DNA from: an uncultured Eubacterium sp.
Lineage (GTDB): Bacteria > Bacillota > Clostridia > Lachnospirales > Lachnospiraceae
Assembly (NCBI GenBank): GCA_949959185.1
Contig: CATLIX010000039.1
Coordinates: forward strand, 1-32,786
DNA: 32,786 nucleotides
Direction of reading: 5' to 3'
Below are positions 1 to 7,729 of this stretch, in pieces (positions within the stretch are counted from its first letter, which is position 1; each line of letters starts with the position of its first letter). Made by a program: the position numbers and the translations under genes. The notes under the pieces were generated by a model that was not told where the DNA came from, did no database searches, and saw nothing but the letters and a program-made list of their open reading frames with translations.

Positions 1-300
1 GTTGGAAAAAAATCTGATTCCCCGGTGCGTCTGTTTTTCTTTCCCGTCCTCTGCTGTCTGCGTCTGTTTTTCTTTCCCGTCCTCTGCTATCTGTATCTGT
101 TTTTCTTTCCCGTCCTCTGTTGTCTGTATCTGTTTTTCTTCCGTATCATTCTCCTGATTTTCACTGGCAGCCTTCTCATCTTCTCTGAGCATTAGCTCCA
201 CCAATTCTTTCTTCTTCAATCCGGAAAGATGTCTCAGACCTCTTGCTTTCGCCACCTCCCGCAATACCGTTACTGATAAACTCTCATACTTTTCTCTCAT
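1..300 (-). CDS. rho: Transcription termination factor Rho, N-terminal part (runs off the window)
   Basis: The first 100 codons of a minus-strand gene whose remainder lies beyond the window start. Residues 1-40 (opening MREKYESLSVTVLREVAK, then RGLRHLSGLKKKELVELML) match the Rho N-terminal/SAP-like helical domain that precedes the RNA-binding fold. The rest is a charged linker with three 11-residue repeats of the type EKQTQTAEDGK, as is common for the variable linker of clostridial Rho. Start chosen at 300 because AAAAGGAGAAAGAA lies directly upstream. A -10 box (TATAAT, 401-406) lies about 100 bases upstream with no good -35. The RNA-binding and ATPase domains are not visible, so another SAP-like N-terminus remains possible. 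Confidence 0.72.
   Translation of the reverse strand, partial: MREKYESLSVTVLREVAKARGLRHLSGLKKKELVELMLREDEKAASENQENDTEEKQIQTTEDGKEKQIQIAEDGKEKQTQTAEDGKEKQTHRGIRFFSN
28..126. repeat. Three 33-bp tandem repeats inside the rho linker
   Basis: Units at 28-60, 61-93 and 94-126, with a partial fourth unit to about 143. They differ at only a few positions and keep the reading frame, each encoding 11 residues (EKQ-x-Q-x-AEDGK type). Near-identical DNA suggests recent duplication and possible copy-number variation between strains. Confidence 0.85.
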
Positions 301-400
301 TTCTTTCTCCTTTTGACTGCCATTATTTGGGAATCTCTGTCAGACCAGACAATGATTTTACTCCGCAGCAGAACTTGCAAAGCAAATTTCAATAAGCTAC

Positions 401-406
401 ATTATA
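401..406 (-). promoter_or_regulatory. -10 box for rho
   Basis: TATAAT on the minus strand about 100 bases upstream of the rho start. No convincing -35 lies 16-18 bases further up, so the promoter is only half supported. Confidence 0.35.
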
Positions 407-440
407 CACTATCTTTTTCCAAATAGGAAGTCCTTTTTTC

Positions 441-469
441 TTGATTTGTATTTTTTTTCATGCTATGCT
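441..469 (+). promoter_or_regulatory. Promoter of the malic enzyme operon
   Basis: TTGATT (441-446), 17-base spacer, TATGCT (464-469). The expected transcript begins about 45 bases before the chosen start at 521. The promoter is bracketed by a perfect 9-bp inverted repeat, AGTCCTTTT at 429-437 and AAAAGGACT at 470-478, a plausible operator. Confidence 0.55.
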
Positions 470-520
470 AAAAGGACTGAACAAAATGGGAATTTAAAGA
501 AAGAAAAGGAGCGGTTCATT

Positions 521-1675
521 ATGACAACCAGTGAAAAAGCAGTTTTTTTACATAAAGAATGGAACGGCAAAATCGAAACCATTTCCAAATCTCCGGTAAA
601 AAACAGAGAAGATCTGGCTATTGCCTATACCCCAGGGGTGGCGGAGCCATGCAAACTGATTGCAGAACATCAGGAAGATGCTTATATCTACACTATGAAA
701 GCCAATACCGTAGCTGTTATTTCAGACGGAAGCGCTGTCCTCGGACTTGGAAATATCGGCCCTTATGCCGCCATGCCGGTTATGGAGGGAAAATGCGTCC
801 TGTTTAAGGAATTCGGCGGTATCAATGCGGTTCCCATCTGCCTGGATACCCAGGATACGGAAGAAATCATCAAAACCGTCACTCACCTGGCTCCCGGTTT
901 TGGCGGCATTAATCTGGAAGATATCTCTGCTCCCCGCTGTTTTGAAATAGAGGAACGTCTGAAAGAGACATTGTCCATCCCTGTATTTCATGACGATCAG
1001 CACGGGACAGCTATTGTAGTTCTTGCAGGCATTATCAACGCCCTGAAAGTGACAGGAAAGAAAAAAGAACATTGCCGGGTGGTGGTAAACGGCGCAGGCT
1101 CCGCAGGAATCGCCATTTCCAGACTGCTGCTGACGTATGGATTCAAACATCTGACCATGTGCGACCGCCACGGAATCATCCACACAGATTATCCGGATTT
1201 AAACTGGATGCAGCAGAAGATGACAGAACTCACCAATCTGGAAGGAAAAACCGGCACACTGGCAGACGCCCTGACGGGAGCGGACATTTTTGTCGGGGTT
1301 TCTGCTCCCGGTATCGTTACACAGGAAATGGTTGCTTCCATGAACCATGACGCTATTATATTTGCCATGGCCAACCCGGTACCGGAAATCATGCCTGATC
1401 TGGCCAAAGCTGCCGGAGCAAAAGTCGTGGGCACTGGCCGCAGCGATTTTCCCAATCAGGTGAACAATGTGGTGGCGTTTCCGGGCATTTTCAAGGGAGC
1501 GCTGGAAGGCCGGGCTTCTCAGATTACCGAAGAAATGAAACTGGCCGCTGCCATTGCCATTGCAGACCTTGTGCCAGAAGACCAGCTCAGTGAAGATTTC
1601 ATTATGCCGGAAGCCTTTGACCCGCGGGTTGCTCAGGCAGTCAGCCAGGCAGTGAAATCTCATATTTCCAGGTAA
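521..1675 (+). CDS. Malic enzyme (malate dehydrogenase, oxaloacetate-decarboxylating), short bacterial form
   Basis: Oxidatively decarboxylates malate to pyruvate in the cytosol, reducing NAD(P). The 384-aa product carries the family blocks in order: AYTPGVAEPCK, the YTMKANTVAVISDGSAVLGL block followed by GNIGPYAAMPVMEGK, EDISAPRCFEIEERL, VFHDDQHGTAIV (metal and substrate site), the Rossmann motif GAGSAGIAI and MANPVPEI. Length fits the 380-410 aa class lacking the C-terminal phosphotransacetylase-like domain. An in-frame ATG exists at 446, but 521 has AAAAGGAGCGG at proper spacing and begins with the usual MTTSEKA-type N-terminus. The radical SAM gene follows after 4 bases, so they are probably co-transcribed. 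Cofactor preference cannot be read with confidence. Confidence 0.93.
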   Translation: MTTSEKAVFLHKEWNGKIETISKSPVKNREDLAIAYTPGVAEPCKLIAEHQEDAYIYTMKANTVAVISDGSAVLGLGNIGPYAAMPVMEGKCVLFKEFGGINAVPICLDTQDTEEIIKTVTHLAPGFGGINLEDISAPRCFEIEERLKETLSIPVFHDDQHGTAIVVLAGIINALKVTGKKKEHCRVVVNGAGSAGIAISRLLLTYGFKHLTMCDRHGIIHTDYPDLNWMQQKMTELTNLEGKTGTLADALTGADIFVGVSAPGIVTQEMVASMNHDAIIFAMANPVPEIMPDLAKAAGAKVVGTGRSDFPNQVNNVVAFPGIFKGALEGRASQITEEMKLAAAIAIADLVPEDQLSEDFIMPEAFDPRVAQAVSQAVKSHISR

Positions 1676-1679
1676 CACC

Positions 1680-2609
1680 ATGTTCTGGGATGAAAAACGT
1701 TACTACTCCCTGGACTGCTATCTCAAACGTACGTTTGGCGAAAAAGTCTATCGTCTGGCTTTAAACGGCGGAATGACCTGTCCCAACCGGGACGGCAGGG
1801 TGGGCGAAAGGGGCTGCATTTTCTGCAGTACTGCAGGAAGCGGGGATTTTGCCCAGAAAGGCTGCCTTCCTGTTAAAAAGCAATTAGCTGCTGCCAAAAA
1901 ACAGATTCAGGAAAAACGGAACTGCCGGAAATTCATCGCCTATTTTCAGGCCTACACCAATACTTACGCCCCGGCGGAATATCTGCGGCAGATTTTTACG
2001 GAAGCCATCTCCGACCCGGACGTGGTCATCCTGTCCGTTGCCACCCGGCCGGACTGCCTGTCAGAAGAAATCCTGGACCTGCTGGATGAATTAAACCGGC
2101 AGAAGCCGGTTTGGATTGAACTGGGACTGCAGACCATCCATCCACAGACCAGCCGCTTTATCCGCAGCGGATTTACTCTGGAGTGTTTTCACCAGGCAGT
2201 ACAGCAGCTTACCAGACGCCGGATTCCTGTTATCGTCCATGTGATTCTGGGCCTTCCCGGCGAAACCGGAGCGCAGATGCTGGAGACGGTTTCCCATGTG
2301 GGGCACCTGCCTGTTTTCGGTATCAAGCTGCAGCTTTTGCATGTGCTGTCCGATACTGACCTCGGCGTTTTATACCGGAAGCATCCCTTTCCGCTTTTTT
2401 CTCAGGAAGAATACTGTGAAATGATTGCCAACTGCCTGGAAATTCTGCCGGAAACCATGACCATACACCGGCTCACCGGAGACGGACCCAAACATCTGCT
2501 GATTGCTCCTGAATGGAGCAGCGCCAAACGCAGCGTTCTGAATCAGATTCAGAAAACTTTAAAATGCCGGGATACCTGGCAGGGAAAATATTACGTTCCA
2601 AATTCATAA
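1680..2609 (+). CDS. TIGR01212-family radical SAM protein (YhcC-like)
   Basis: 309 residues. The N-terminus has the family cysteine cluster at about C34, C46 and C49 (CPNRDG...GCIFC), a longer C-x11-C-x2-C spacing than the classic CxxxCxxC, as known for this family. Downstream blocks IAYFQAYTNTYAP, ATRPDCLSEEILDLL, WIELGLQTIH and HVILGLPGE match the radical SAM barrel. It should bind a 4Fe-4S cluster and S-adenosylmethionine; the substrate is unknown, though a role in RNA modification has been suggested for relatives. It begins 4 bases after the malic enzyme stop and ends 12 bases before the DUF4364 start, giving a compact three-gene operon. Confidence 0.9.
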   Translation: MFWDEKRYYSLDCYLKRTFGEKVYRLALNGGMTCPNRDGRVGERGCIFCSTAGSGDFAQKGCLPVKKQLAAAKKQIQEKRNCRKFIAYFQAYTNTYAPAEYLRQIFTEAISDPDVVILSVATRPDCLSEEILDLLDELNRQKPVWIELGLQTIHPQTSRFIRSGFTLECFHQAVQQLTRRRIPVIVHVILGLPGETGAQMLETVSHVGHLPVFGIKLQLLHVLSDTDLGVLYRKHPFPLFSQEEYCEMIANCLEILPETMTIHRLTGDGPKHLLIAPEWSSAKRSVLNQIQKTLKCRDTWQGKYYVPNS

Positions 2610-2621
2610 GGAGTGATAAAA

Positions 2622-3137
2622 ATGGCAGACGCCCTGACTCAATACAAACTGATTGTGTTATACATGCTGGACCATGTGGATTTCCCGCTGACCAACACAC
2701 AGATTTCCAACTTCGTCCTGGAAAATGAATATACCACTTATTTTACCATCCAGCAGGCCATCAGCGAACTGACCAGCGCAGAACTGGTACAGCCGGAATC
2801 CACCCACAACAACACCTGTTATCACATTACTCCTGCCGGAAGGGAGACCCTTTCCTATTTTCCGGACAAAATATCCGACGCCATCAAGACGGACGTACTC
2901 TCTTATTTTGCAGAAAATAAAATCCGGCTGAAACAGGAAATTTCTGTCCTGGCAGATTACGATAAAACCACGTTTCAGGAATATGCGGTCCGCTGCCGTA
3001 TCAGAGAAAAGGAACGTTCTCTGATTGATCTGACCATCACAGTCCGAACAAGAGAACAGGCGGAAGCAGTCTGCGCCAACTGGAAAAAGCAGAATGAAGA
3101 AGTGTATGGTTATCTGATGGATTTACTTATGAAATAG
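2622..3137 (+). CDS. DUF4364 family protein, winged-helix-like
   Basis: 171 residues, function unknown. The start LTQYKLIVLYMLDHVDFPLT and the following TNTQISNFVLE...YFTIQQAISELTSAELV read as a winged-helix DNA-binding-like fold, as annotated for DUF4364 proteins found mainly in Clostridia. The C-terminal half (residues 90-171) is charged, mixed alpha/beta. A GTG at 2613 is in frame, but ATG 2622 sits 9 bases after AAGGAG, so the shorter form is preferred. Third gene of the malic enzyme operon. The family is inferred from sequence pattern; no DNA target is suggested. Confidence 0.8.
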   Translation: MADALTQYKLIVLYMLDHVDFPLTNTQISNFVLENEYTTYFTIQQAISELTSAELVQPESTHNNTCYHITPAGRETLSYFPDKISDAIKTDVLSYFAENKIRLKQEISVLADYDKTTFQEYAVRCRIREKERSLIDLTITVRTREQAEAVCANWKKQNEEVYGYLMDLLMK

Positions 3138-3162
3138 AAGTGCAAAGGGGATTCACATTTTG

Positions 3163-3214
3163 GCGCGCGAGCGGATTGCGCAGCAATAGATTTCCTCTCC
3201 GCGAGCTGCGCATC
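3163..3214. repeat. Dispersed 52-nt structured repeat, copy 1
   Basis: Begins GCGCGCGAGC and contains GATTGCGCAGCAATAGATTT. The second copy, at 16614-16665, matches at 48 of 52 positions. GCGCAGC pairs with a downstream GCTGCGC within the repeat. Both copies lie just past the 3' end of a plus-strand operon facing a minus-strand gene. Confidence 0.8.
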
Positions 3215-3259
3215 CCGCCCGGAGGGCTTTATCTATAGGGAATCCATATGATTTATCAC

Positions 3260-3291
3260 TTCACAGTGACACGGTATTTCCTATAAGATAA
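3260..3291 (+). repeat. Short dispersed motif beside a terminator, copy 1
   Basis: A 32-base stretch opening TTCACAGTGACA and closing TTTCCTATAAGATAA, immediately before the A-run and hairpin at 3301. Near copies are at 22936-22967 (full length) and 16572-16588 (second half only), also beside terminator hairpins. Confidence 0.6.
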
Positions 3292-3293
3292 AA

Positions 3294-3320
3294 TAAAAAC
3301 CCCCGCGGAACTCCGCGGGG
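3294..3320 (-). terminator. Rho-independent terminator of the zinc-ribbon gene
   Basis: Perfect 9-bp GC-rich stem (CCCCGCGGA / TCCGCGGGG, 3301-3320) with a tiny loop, followed on the minus strand by a TTTTTATTTTAT run. On the plus strand only a broken T tract follows, so it may serve the DUF4364 operon weakly in the other direction. Confidence 0.85.
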
Positions 3321-3338
3321 ATTCTGCTTTTCTGAGAA

Positions 3339-3752
3339 TTATTGTTCCTCATTATCCAGAAATCGCATTCTGTGATCTTCAGCACCTTCCTGGAAAGCTG
3401 CAAATCCTGTTCTCTCCAGATTATTCAGTTCACGGTAACATTTCTGACAAAGGTGCCCGAACGTGATTGGCGTTCCGCAATGGGCGCAATGGAGGGAATC
3501 GAGCTTTTCTTCTTCTTCCTTATACTCAATCCTTCCTTCCGTAATCCACTTCTTAACCAGTCTCCGCGGAATATTAAAATATTCCGCCACCTGATATTCC
3601 GTTACATCCCCGGCACGGATATACTCCTTCACCTCAGAAAACAACTGATTCTCTTTACAGGCGGGACACAGTTCGTCTTCATAATCCAGTGGAAGGGCGC
3701 CACGGCATATTGAACAAAATTTTACATTTTCAAATAATAATGCTCGTTCCAT
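3339..3752 (-). CDS. Zinc-ribbon / HTH / zinc-ribbon protein, resembling YvyF-type proteins
   Basis: 137 residues. Two Cys4 pairs are visible: C13/C16 with C29/C32 and C89/C92 with C102/C105, each likely binding one zinc. Between them residues 50-75 (VTEYQVAEYFNIPRRLVKKW) form an excisionase/MerR-like helix-turn-helix. This layout resembles the TIGR03826/YvyF proteins often annotated as flagellar, but no flagellar gene is adjacent. ATG 3752 is chosen because AAGGAAG precedes it by 8 bases; an in-frame GTG at 3770 adds six residues. It lies alone, with a TATAAT box at 3863-3868 upstream. Function not known; DNA or RNA binding is inferred. Confidence 0.7.
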   Translation of the reverse strand: MERALLFENVKFCSICRGALPLDYEDELCPACKENQLFSEVKEYIRAGDVTEYQVAEYFNIPRRLVKKWITEGRIEYKEEEEKLDSLHCAHCGTPITFGHLCQKCYRELNNLERTGFAAFQEGAEDHRMRFLDNEEQ

Positions 3753-3888
3753 AAAAACCACTTCCTTCACTTGTATTTTTGTAATTTTGGCCTGCCAGTC
3801 CGCCAGAGGCAGCCATATCTGTCCGATTATGCTGCAATAATTCCACAGCAGTATCCTCTTTTATTATATCATTTTCAATATCATTCTT

Positions 3889-4569
3889 CTACTGTTTTCT
3901 GATATTTTTCCGTATACTGTAACCAAAGGTTCCAAGCGCATGGTTCAGGTCAAAATACGTTCCATGAGAATATGCCACAGGTTCCGCCTGTTCCAGATGA
4001 AAAGCCCCTTTTTCATCTATATAAATTTCTGACACATGAACTGCCACAACTTCTGCCAGAAACATATGATGGGAACCAAGGGGCATACATTCTGTTATTC
4101 TGCACTCAATGTTCACCGGACTTTCCCCTATCAGAGGCGGGACAACTTCTGCCGCCTTCTGCCTTGTCAGACGCAGTTCCTGAAATTTGTCCACTTCCCT
4201 GCCGGATTTCACACCGCAGTAGTCTGCGGCAAATGCCAGTTCTCTGGTGGTCAGATTTATTACAAACTCGCCGGTTTCCTGCAGCATATGGTAGGAATAC
4301 CGCTCCGGACGAACAGAAATATATGCAATAGGAGGATTGGTACATATCGTTCCTGTCCAGGCTACGGTAATAATGTTGTCCCTTCCCTGTCTGTCTGACA
4401 CGGTCACCATTACCGCCGGAACCGGATAAATCATATTACCTGGCTTCCACTGCTGCTTTTTCTGAACAGTGTTATGTAATGCCGGGCTTCCGGCCTTTGG
4501 CTGATTTTTTGCCGCCCTTTTTCCCATGGTTTTCCGTTGTTTTTTCTTCACAGATTTCCCGCTGTTCAT
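3889..4569 (-). CDS. Flavin reductase family protein (FMN-binding split barrel) with basic N-terminal extension
   Basis: 226 residues. Residues from about 45 onward (WKPGNMIYPVPAVMVTVSD, then ITVAWTGTICTNPPIAYISV, YSYHMLQETGEFVINL and GVKSGREVDKF) match the flavin reductase-like split barrel that binds FMN; electron donor and partner are unknown. The family usually begins near residue 40. Here about 38 lysine-rich residues precede it, beginning NSGKSVKKKQRKTMGKRAAK. The strong AGGAG is positioned for the first ATG, so the extension is probably translated; M15 is an alternative start with weak SD. It lies 4 bases after the pyrophosphatase stop and is surely co-transcribed with it. Confidence 0.88.
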   Translation of the reverse strand: MNSGKSVKKKQRKTMGKRAAKNQPKAGSPALHNTVQKKQQWKPGNMIYPVPAVMVTVSDRQGRDNIITVAWTGTICTNPPIAYISVRPERYSYHMLQETGEFVINLTTRELAFAADYCGVKSGREVDKFQELRLTRQKAAEVVPPLIGESPVNIECRITECMPLGSHHMFLAEVVAVHVSEIYIDEKGAFHLEQAEPVAYSHGTYFDLNHALGTFGYSIRKNIRKQ

Positions 4570-4573
4570 GATT

Positions 4574-6229
4574 TTATTTCTCCTGCAGAGTGAGCATAAG
4601 AGCCGGAATCAGCTGCTTCTTTCTGGACACCACGCCTTTCAGCCACAGGCTGTCTCCCCGGTCGGCTGCATGGCCATGGAAGGCTTTCCAGGCAGTTTCC
4701 TTTGCAGAATCACCTACAAAAATAAGTTCTGAACTTTCTTCCAGAATATTGGTAAGCATTACATAAATCATATCCAGTTTCCGCTCATGGCGTACCTGCT
4801 GAATATAAGGCAGCAGCTTTTTCTTCACTTCCTGCAGTTCTTCATCACTCATGGCGCTTAACTGACCCACGCCAAATTCCATTTCTTCAGTGGAAAAGGT
4901 TTTAAAATCCTGATTTAAAATCTCATCGGCTGTTTTCGCCTTAAAGTTGCTTCCCGCCTGGAACATACCTTTTGCATGTTCTTCAATTCCGATTCCCGCA
5001 ATATCTGCCAGGGCTTCCGCAGCCATTCTGTCCATCTGCGTACAGGTGGGGGAACGGAACATCAGCGTATCGGAAATAATCGCGGAACATAAAAGCCCTG
5101 CAATCTGTTTCGGAATCACCACGCCATGCTCCTGATACATCTGGTAAATAATCGTGGAGGTACAGCCCAGCGGCTGATTACGGAAAAATACAGGGGAAAT
5201 GGTTTCCAGGCTTCCCAGTCTGTGATGGTCGATGATTTCCAGTATTTCCGCCTCGTCTACCCCTTCTACCGCCTGGGTTTTCTCATTATGGTCCACCAGA
5301 ATAATCTGCTTCCGCTTCATATTCAGCAAATTCCTGCGGGAAATCATCCCCATATATTTTCCTTCTTCATCCAGAACCGGAAAATCCCTGTGCCGCTCTC
5401 TGGACATGATTTCTCTTACATCATCCACATATTCTTCCATTTCAAAGGTTACCAGGTTCTCCCGGCGCATAAAATATTTCACCGGCATACTCTGGTTAAT
5501 CAGTCTGGCCACCGTATAGGTGTCGTACGGCGTGGTAATAATCACACAGCCCCTGTCCTCTGCCAGCTTCTGTATGGTTTTGGACACTTTGGCATCGGAA
5601 CAGACAATAAGACAGCTTGCATTCATTTCAATGGCGCAGAGCTGAACCTCATACCGGTTCCCCAGGATTACCATATCATCATCCTCGATATATTCTTCCA
5701 TCAGCTCAGGACTTTCTGTGGCTGCCACTACTTTTCCCCTGATAAAATATCCATGGGCATTTCCCACAAACACTTCTCCTTCCAGGGTTTCCGCAATATT
5801 TTTATACTGAGTCCTGGCTTTGGCCAGTATCCGGTTATCATACACATCCATGTAGGATGTGGCAATATCTCCTGTGATAATCAGTCCTTCCAGCAGCCCG
5901 CTCTGACTTATAATGGGAAGCGTCACCACATTCTGGGCTTTCATGGTCTCCCAGGCCGTTTTCAGAGAAATGTGGCTGCTGATTCCTGACGCTTTGCGGA
6001 TTTCAATATCTTTTACCTGGGCTCCCACATCCGACACATACTCCGGCACAGGGACCTGAAAGTAATCCAGCACATATTTGCTTTCTTCATTGATTCGTCC
6101 GGCACGTCTGGCCTCATATCTGGCATTTCCAATTTTATTTTTCAAATCCGCATAGGCAATGGCCGCGCAGACAGAATCGGTATCCGGGTTTTTATGCCCG
6201 ATGACCCATATACTTTTTTCCTGTTCCAT
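4574..6229 (-). CDS. ppaC: Manganese-dependent inorganic pyrophosphatase with regulatory CBS and DRTGG domains
   Basis: Hydrolyses pyrophosphate to phosphate in the cytosol. The 551 aa give the full CBS-type family II layout: DHH half with HKNPDTDS (12-19), CBS 1 (about 70-130), DRTGG (about 145-250), CBS 2 (about 250-305), then the rest of DHH with LVDHNE (311-316) and DHH (334-336), and the DHHA2 domain (about 430-545) ending SRKKQLIPAL. Metal-binding His and Asp residues are all visible. In related enzymes, adenine nucleotides bound to CBS domains change activity, and DRTGG forms bind diadenosine polyphosphates; that is family knowledge. Start supported by GAGGGAACTGA. First gene of a pair with the flavin reductase. 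Confidence 0.95.
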   Translation of the reverse strand: MEQEKSIWVIGHKNPDTDSVCAAIAYADLKNKIGNARYEARRAGRINEESKYVLDYFQVPVPEYVSDVGAQVKDIEIRKASGISSHISLKTAWETMKAQNVVTLPIISQSGLLEGLIITGDIATSYMDVYDNRILAKARTQYKNIAETLEGEVFVGNAHGYFIRGKVVAATESPELMEEYIEDDDMVILGNRYEVQLCAIEMNASCLIVCSDAKVSKTIQKLAEDRGCVIITTPYDTYTVARLINQSMPVKYFMRRENLVTFEMEEYVDDVREIMSRERHRDFPVLDEEGKYMGMISRRNLLNMKRKQIILVDHNEKTQAVEGVDEAEILEIIDHHRLGSLETISPVFFRNQPLGCTSTIIYQMYQEHGVVIPKQIAGLLCSAIISDTLMFRSPTCTQMDRMAAEALADIAGIGIEEHAKGMFQAGSNFKAKTADEILNQDFKTFSTEEMEFGVGQLSAMSDEELQEVKKKLLPYIQQVRHERKLDMIYVMLTNILEESSELIFVGDSAKETAWKAFHGHAADRGDSLWLKGVVSRKKQLIPALMLTLQEK

Positions 6230-6251
6230 TCAGTTCCCTCACTGCTGTTTT

Positions 6252-7640
6252 CTAAAAAACTCCAAGCAAATGTGCCGCAATCCCGGCAACTCCTGCAAGA
6301 TTTACTGCTGTCAGAACCAGTATTGCCTTAAAATATCCCTTTACAGCGTTCATGCTGCTCCGACCAAGCTCGACAGTCTCTGTTTTCTTCTCCAGTTCTT
6401 CAATCAATGTCTGAACATTACGGTAACATTTCACATTCTCGCTGTGAACCTTTTCACTGAGTTCAGCCTTCACATCATCCAGTTTATCCGCAACTCCGCT
6501 TTGCGTAAGCTCTGTGATTTTTGCAATCTCTCCGTTTACCTCTTCCAGCTTCGCAGAAAGTTCTTTCCGGGCAAATTCTGTCAGGCCGGAAAAATCTGCC
6601 TTCGTATCATCCAGCCTGCCTGTCAGGTCTGCTTTTGTTTCCTCCAGTCTGCCTGTGAACTCCGCCTTTGTTTCCTCCAGTCTGCCTGTCAGGTCTGCCA
6701 TCAGTGTTTTCAGAGTTCCTGTCTGTTCATCAAACTTCCGTTCCACCTGATCTGGAATATGCTGCAGCCGCTTATCCACTGCCTCGGACATATTCCCCAC
6801 TCTCAAATCCACCACCTGGGACATGTCATGCATTTTCTGTCCCACCAGTTCCGAAATGTTCTGCATTTTTTTGTCCACTGTACCGGACATATCCTGCATA
6901 TTCTGTTTTACGGTTTCGGTAACCTCGCTCAGCCGACAGTCTGTGGTTTCGGATGCATTCTGCATATTTGTTCCCACCGCAGCGGTAATTTCCTCCAGTT
7001 TCCGGTCTACCGTTCCGGCAATTTCTTCCAGCTTCCGGTCTGCTGTCCCTGACAGGTTATCCAGCTTCCGGTCTACTGTTCCGGTAACTTCTCCCAGCTT
7101 CCGGTCTACTGTTCCGGTAACTTCTTCCAGCCTCCGGTCTGCTGTCCTGGTAACTTCCTCCAGCTTCTGCTCCATATGCTCAGAATTCTGTCTCATGTTC
7201 TGTTCCATGGCTGCAATTCCCTGCCGGGAAGTATTATCCAGTTCTTCCATCTGACCGGAAATTTTTTCATCCAGTATATTAATCTCCGAATGGATGGTTT
7301 CATCCATTACTTTAATCTGTCTGTCAATTCTGGCAATCAGAGTGTCAATCTGCCTGTGCACTGCCTGCACCAGCAAATCTGCTTCCTGCTGCTGTTCCTC
7401 CAGTACCTGCTGAAGCTGCTTCGCCTGTTCTTCCCGTTCTTCCAGTACCCCCTGAAGTTCATCCACTTTATTCTCCTTGGTCACCAGAATGGTCTGGAGC
7501 TGTTTTGCTTTCTCCTTAAATTCATCAATCTGTTTTAATAAAAAATCATCCTGCTGCATTCTGCTCAGTATTTTCTCCCGTTCCGGATCCTGCTCTCTGA
7601 TTTTTGTCTGCTTCTGTAACTTATCCATAATGTTTCCCAT
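6252..7640 (-). CDS. Tail-anchored coiled-coil protein with 29 consecutive 11-residue repeats
   Basis: 462 residues, no recognised family. Residues 1-110 are charged helix with heptad-like coiled coil (KQLQTILVTKENKVDELQGV). From residue 113 to 431 the sequence can be cut into 29 uninterrupted 11-residue units without an indel, for example DRKLEEVTGTV-like units early, DKKMQNISELV-like in the middle and EETKADLTGRL-like later. Such hendecads form near-straight or slightly right-handed coiled coils. The last 31 residues hold one hydrophobic segment (AILVLTAVNLAGVAGIAAHL), so the rod is probably membrane-anchored at its C-terminus and faces the cytoplasm. Start supported by AGGAGGAAAGA; a strong promoter lies at 7730-7758. 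Function unknown; spacer, scaffold or envelope tether is inferred. Confidence 0.8.
   Translation of the reverse strand: MGNIMDKLQKQTKIREQDPEREKILSRMQQDDFLLKQIDEFKEKAKQLQTILVTKENKVDELQGVLEEREEQAKQLQQVLEEQQQEADLLVQAVHRQIDTLIARIDRQIKVMDETIHSEINILDEKISGQMEELDNTSRQGIAAMEQNMRQNSEHMEQKLEEVTRTADRRLEEVTGTVDRKLGEVTGTVDRKLDNLSGTADRKLEEIAGTVDRKLEEITAAVGTNMQNASETTDCRLSEVTETVKQNMQDMSGTVDKKMQNISELVGQKMHDMSQVVDLRVGNMSEAVDKRLQHIPDQVERKFDEQTGTLKTLMADLTGRLEETKAEFTGRLEETKADLTGRLDDTKADFSGLTEFARKELSAKLEEVNGEIAKITELTQSGVADKLDDVKAELSEKVHSENVKCYRNVQTLIEELEKKTETVELGRSSMNAVKGYFKAILVLTAVNLAGVAGIAAHLLGVF
6580..7195. repeat. 33-bp periodic coding repeats in the hendecad gene
   Basis: The 11-residue periodicity is also seen at DNA level, best preserved at about 6590-6700 (CTGCCTGTCAGGTCTGCC units) and 7000-7165 (TTCCGGTCTACTGTTCCGG units), where neighbouring units are nearly identical. 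This indicates growth by tandem duplication. Confidence 0.7.
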
Positions 7641-7698
7641 TCTTTCCTCCTGTACTAAGATTCCGTATGCCGAAAGGACTGCACCGACGGCTCAGGCG

Positions 7699-7723
7699 AA
7701 GAATCCTGTACCGCAGGATTCTT
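7699..7723 (-). promoter_or_regulatory. Hairpin at the predicted 5' end of the coiled-coil mRNA
   Basis: Perfect 10-bp stem (AAGAATCCTG / CAGGATTCTT) with a 5-base loop. It lies directly at the predicted transcription start of the promoter at 7730-7758. On the plus strand it is followed by TTTTTT and would look like a terminator, but no plus-strand gene leads into it. Confidence 0.55.
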
Positions 7724-7729
7724 TTTTAC

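Noticed and set aside
5126-5989. Open frame of 287 codons on the plus strand inside the pyrophosphatase gene
   Set aside because: Antisense shadow of a strongly conserved gene; no ribosome site and no family pattern.
6159-7052. Long plus-strand frame rich in Cys, Phe and His opposite the hendecad gene
   Set aside because: Its periodicity merely mirrors the 33-bp repeats of the real minus-strand gene.
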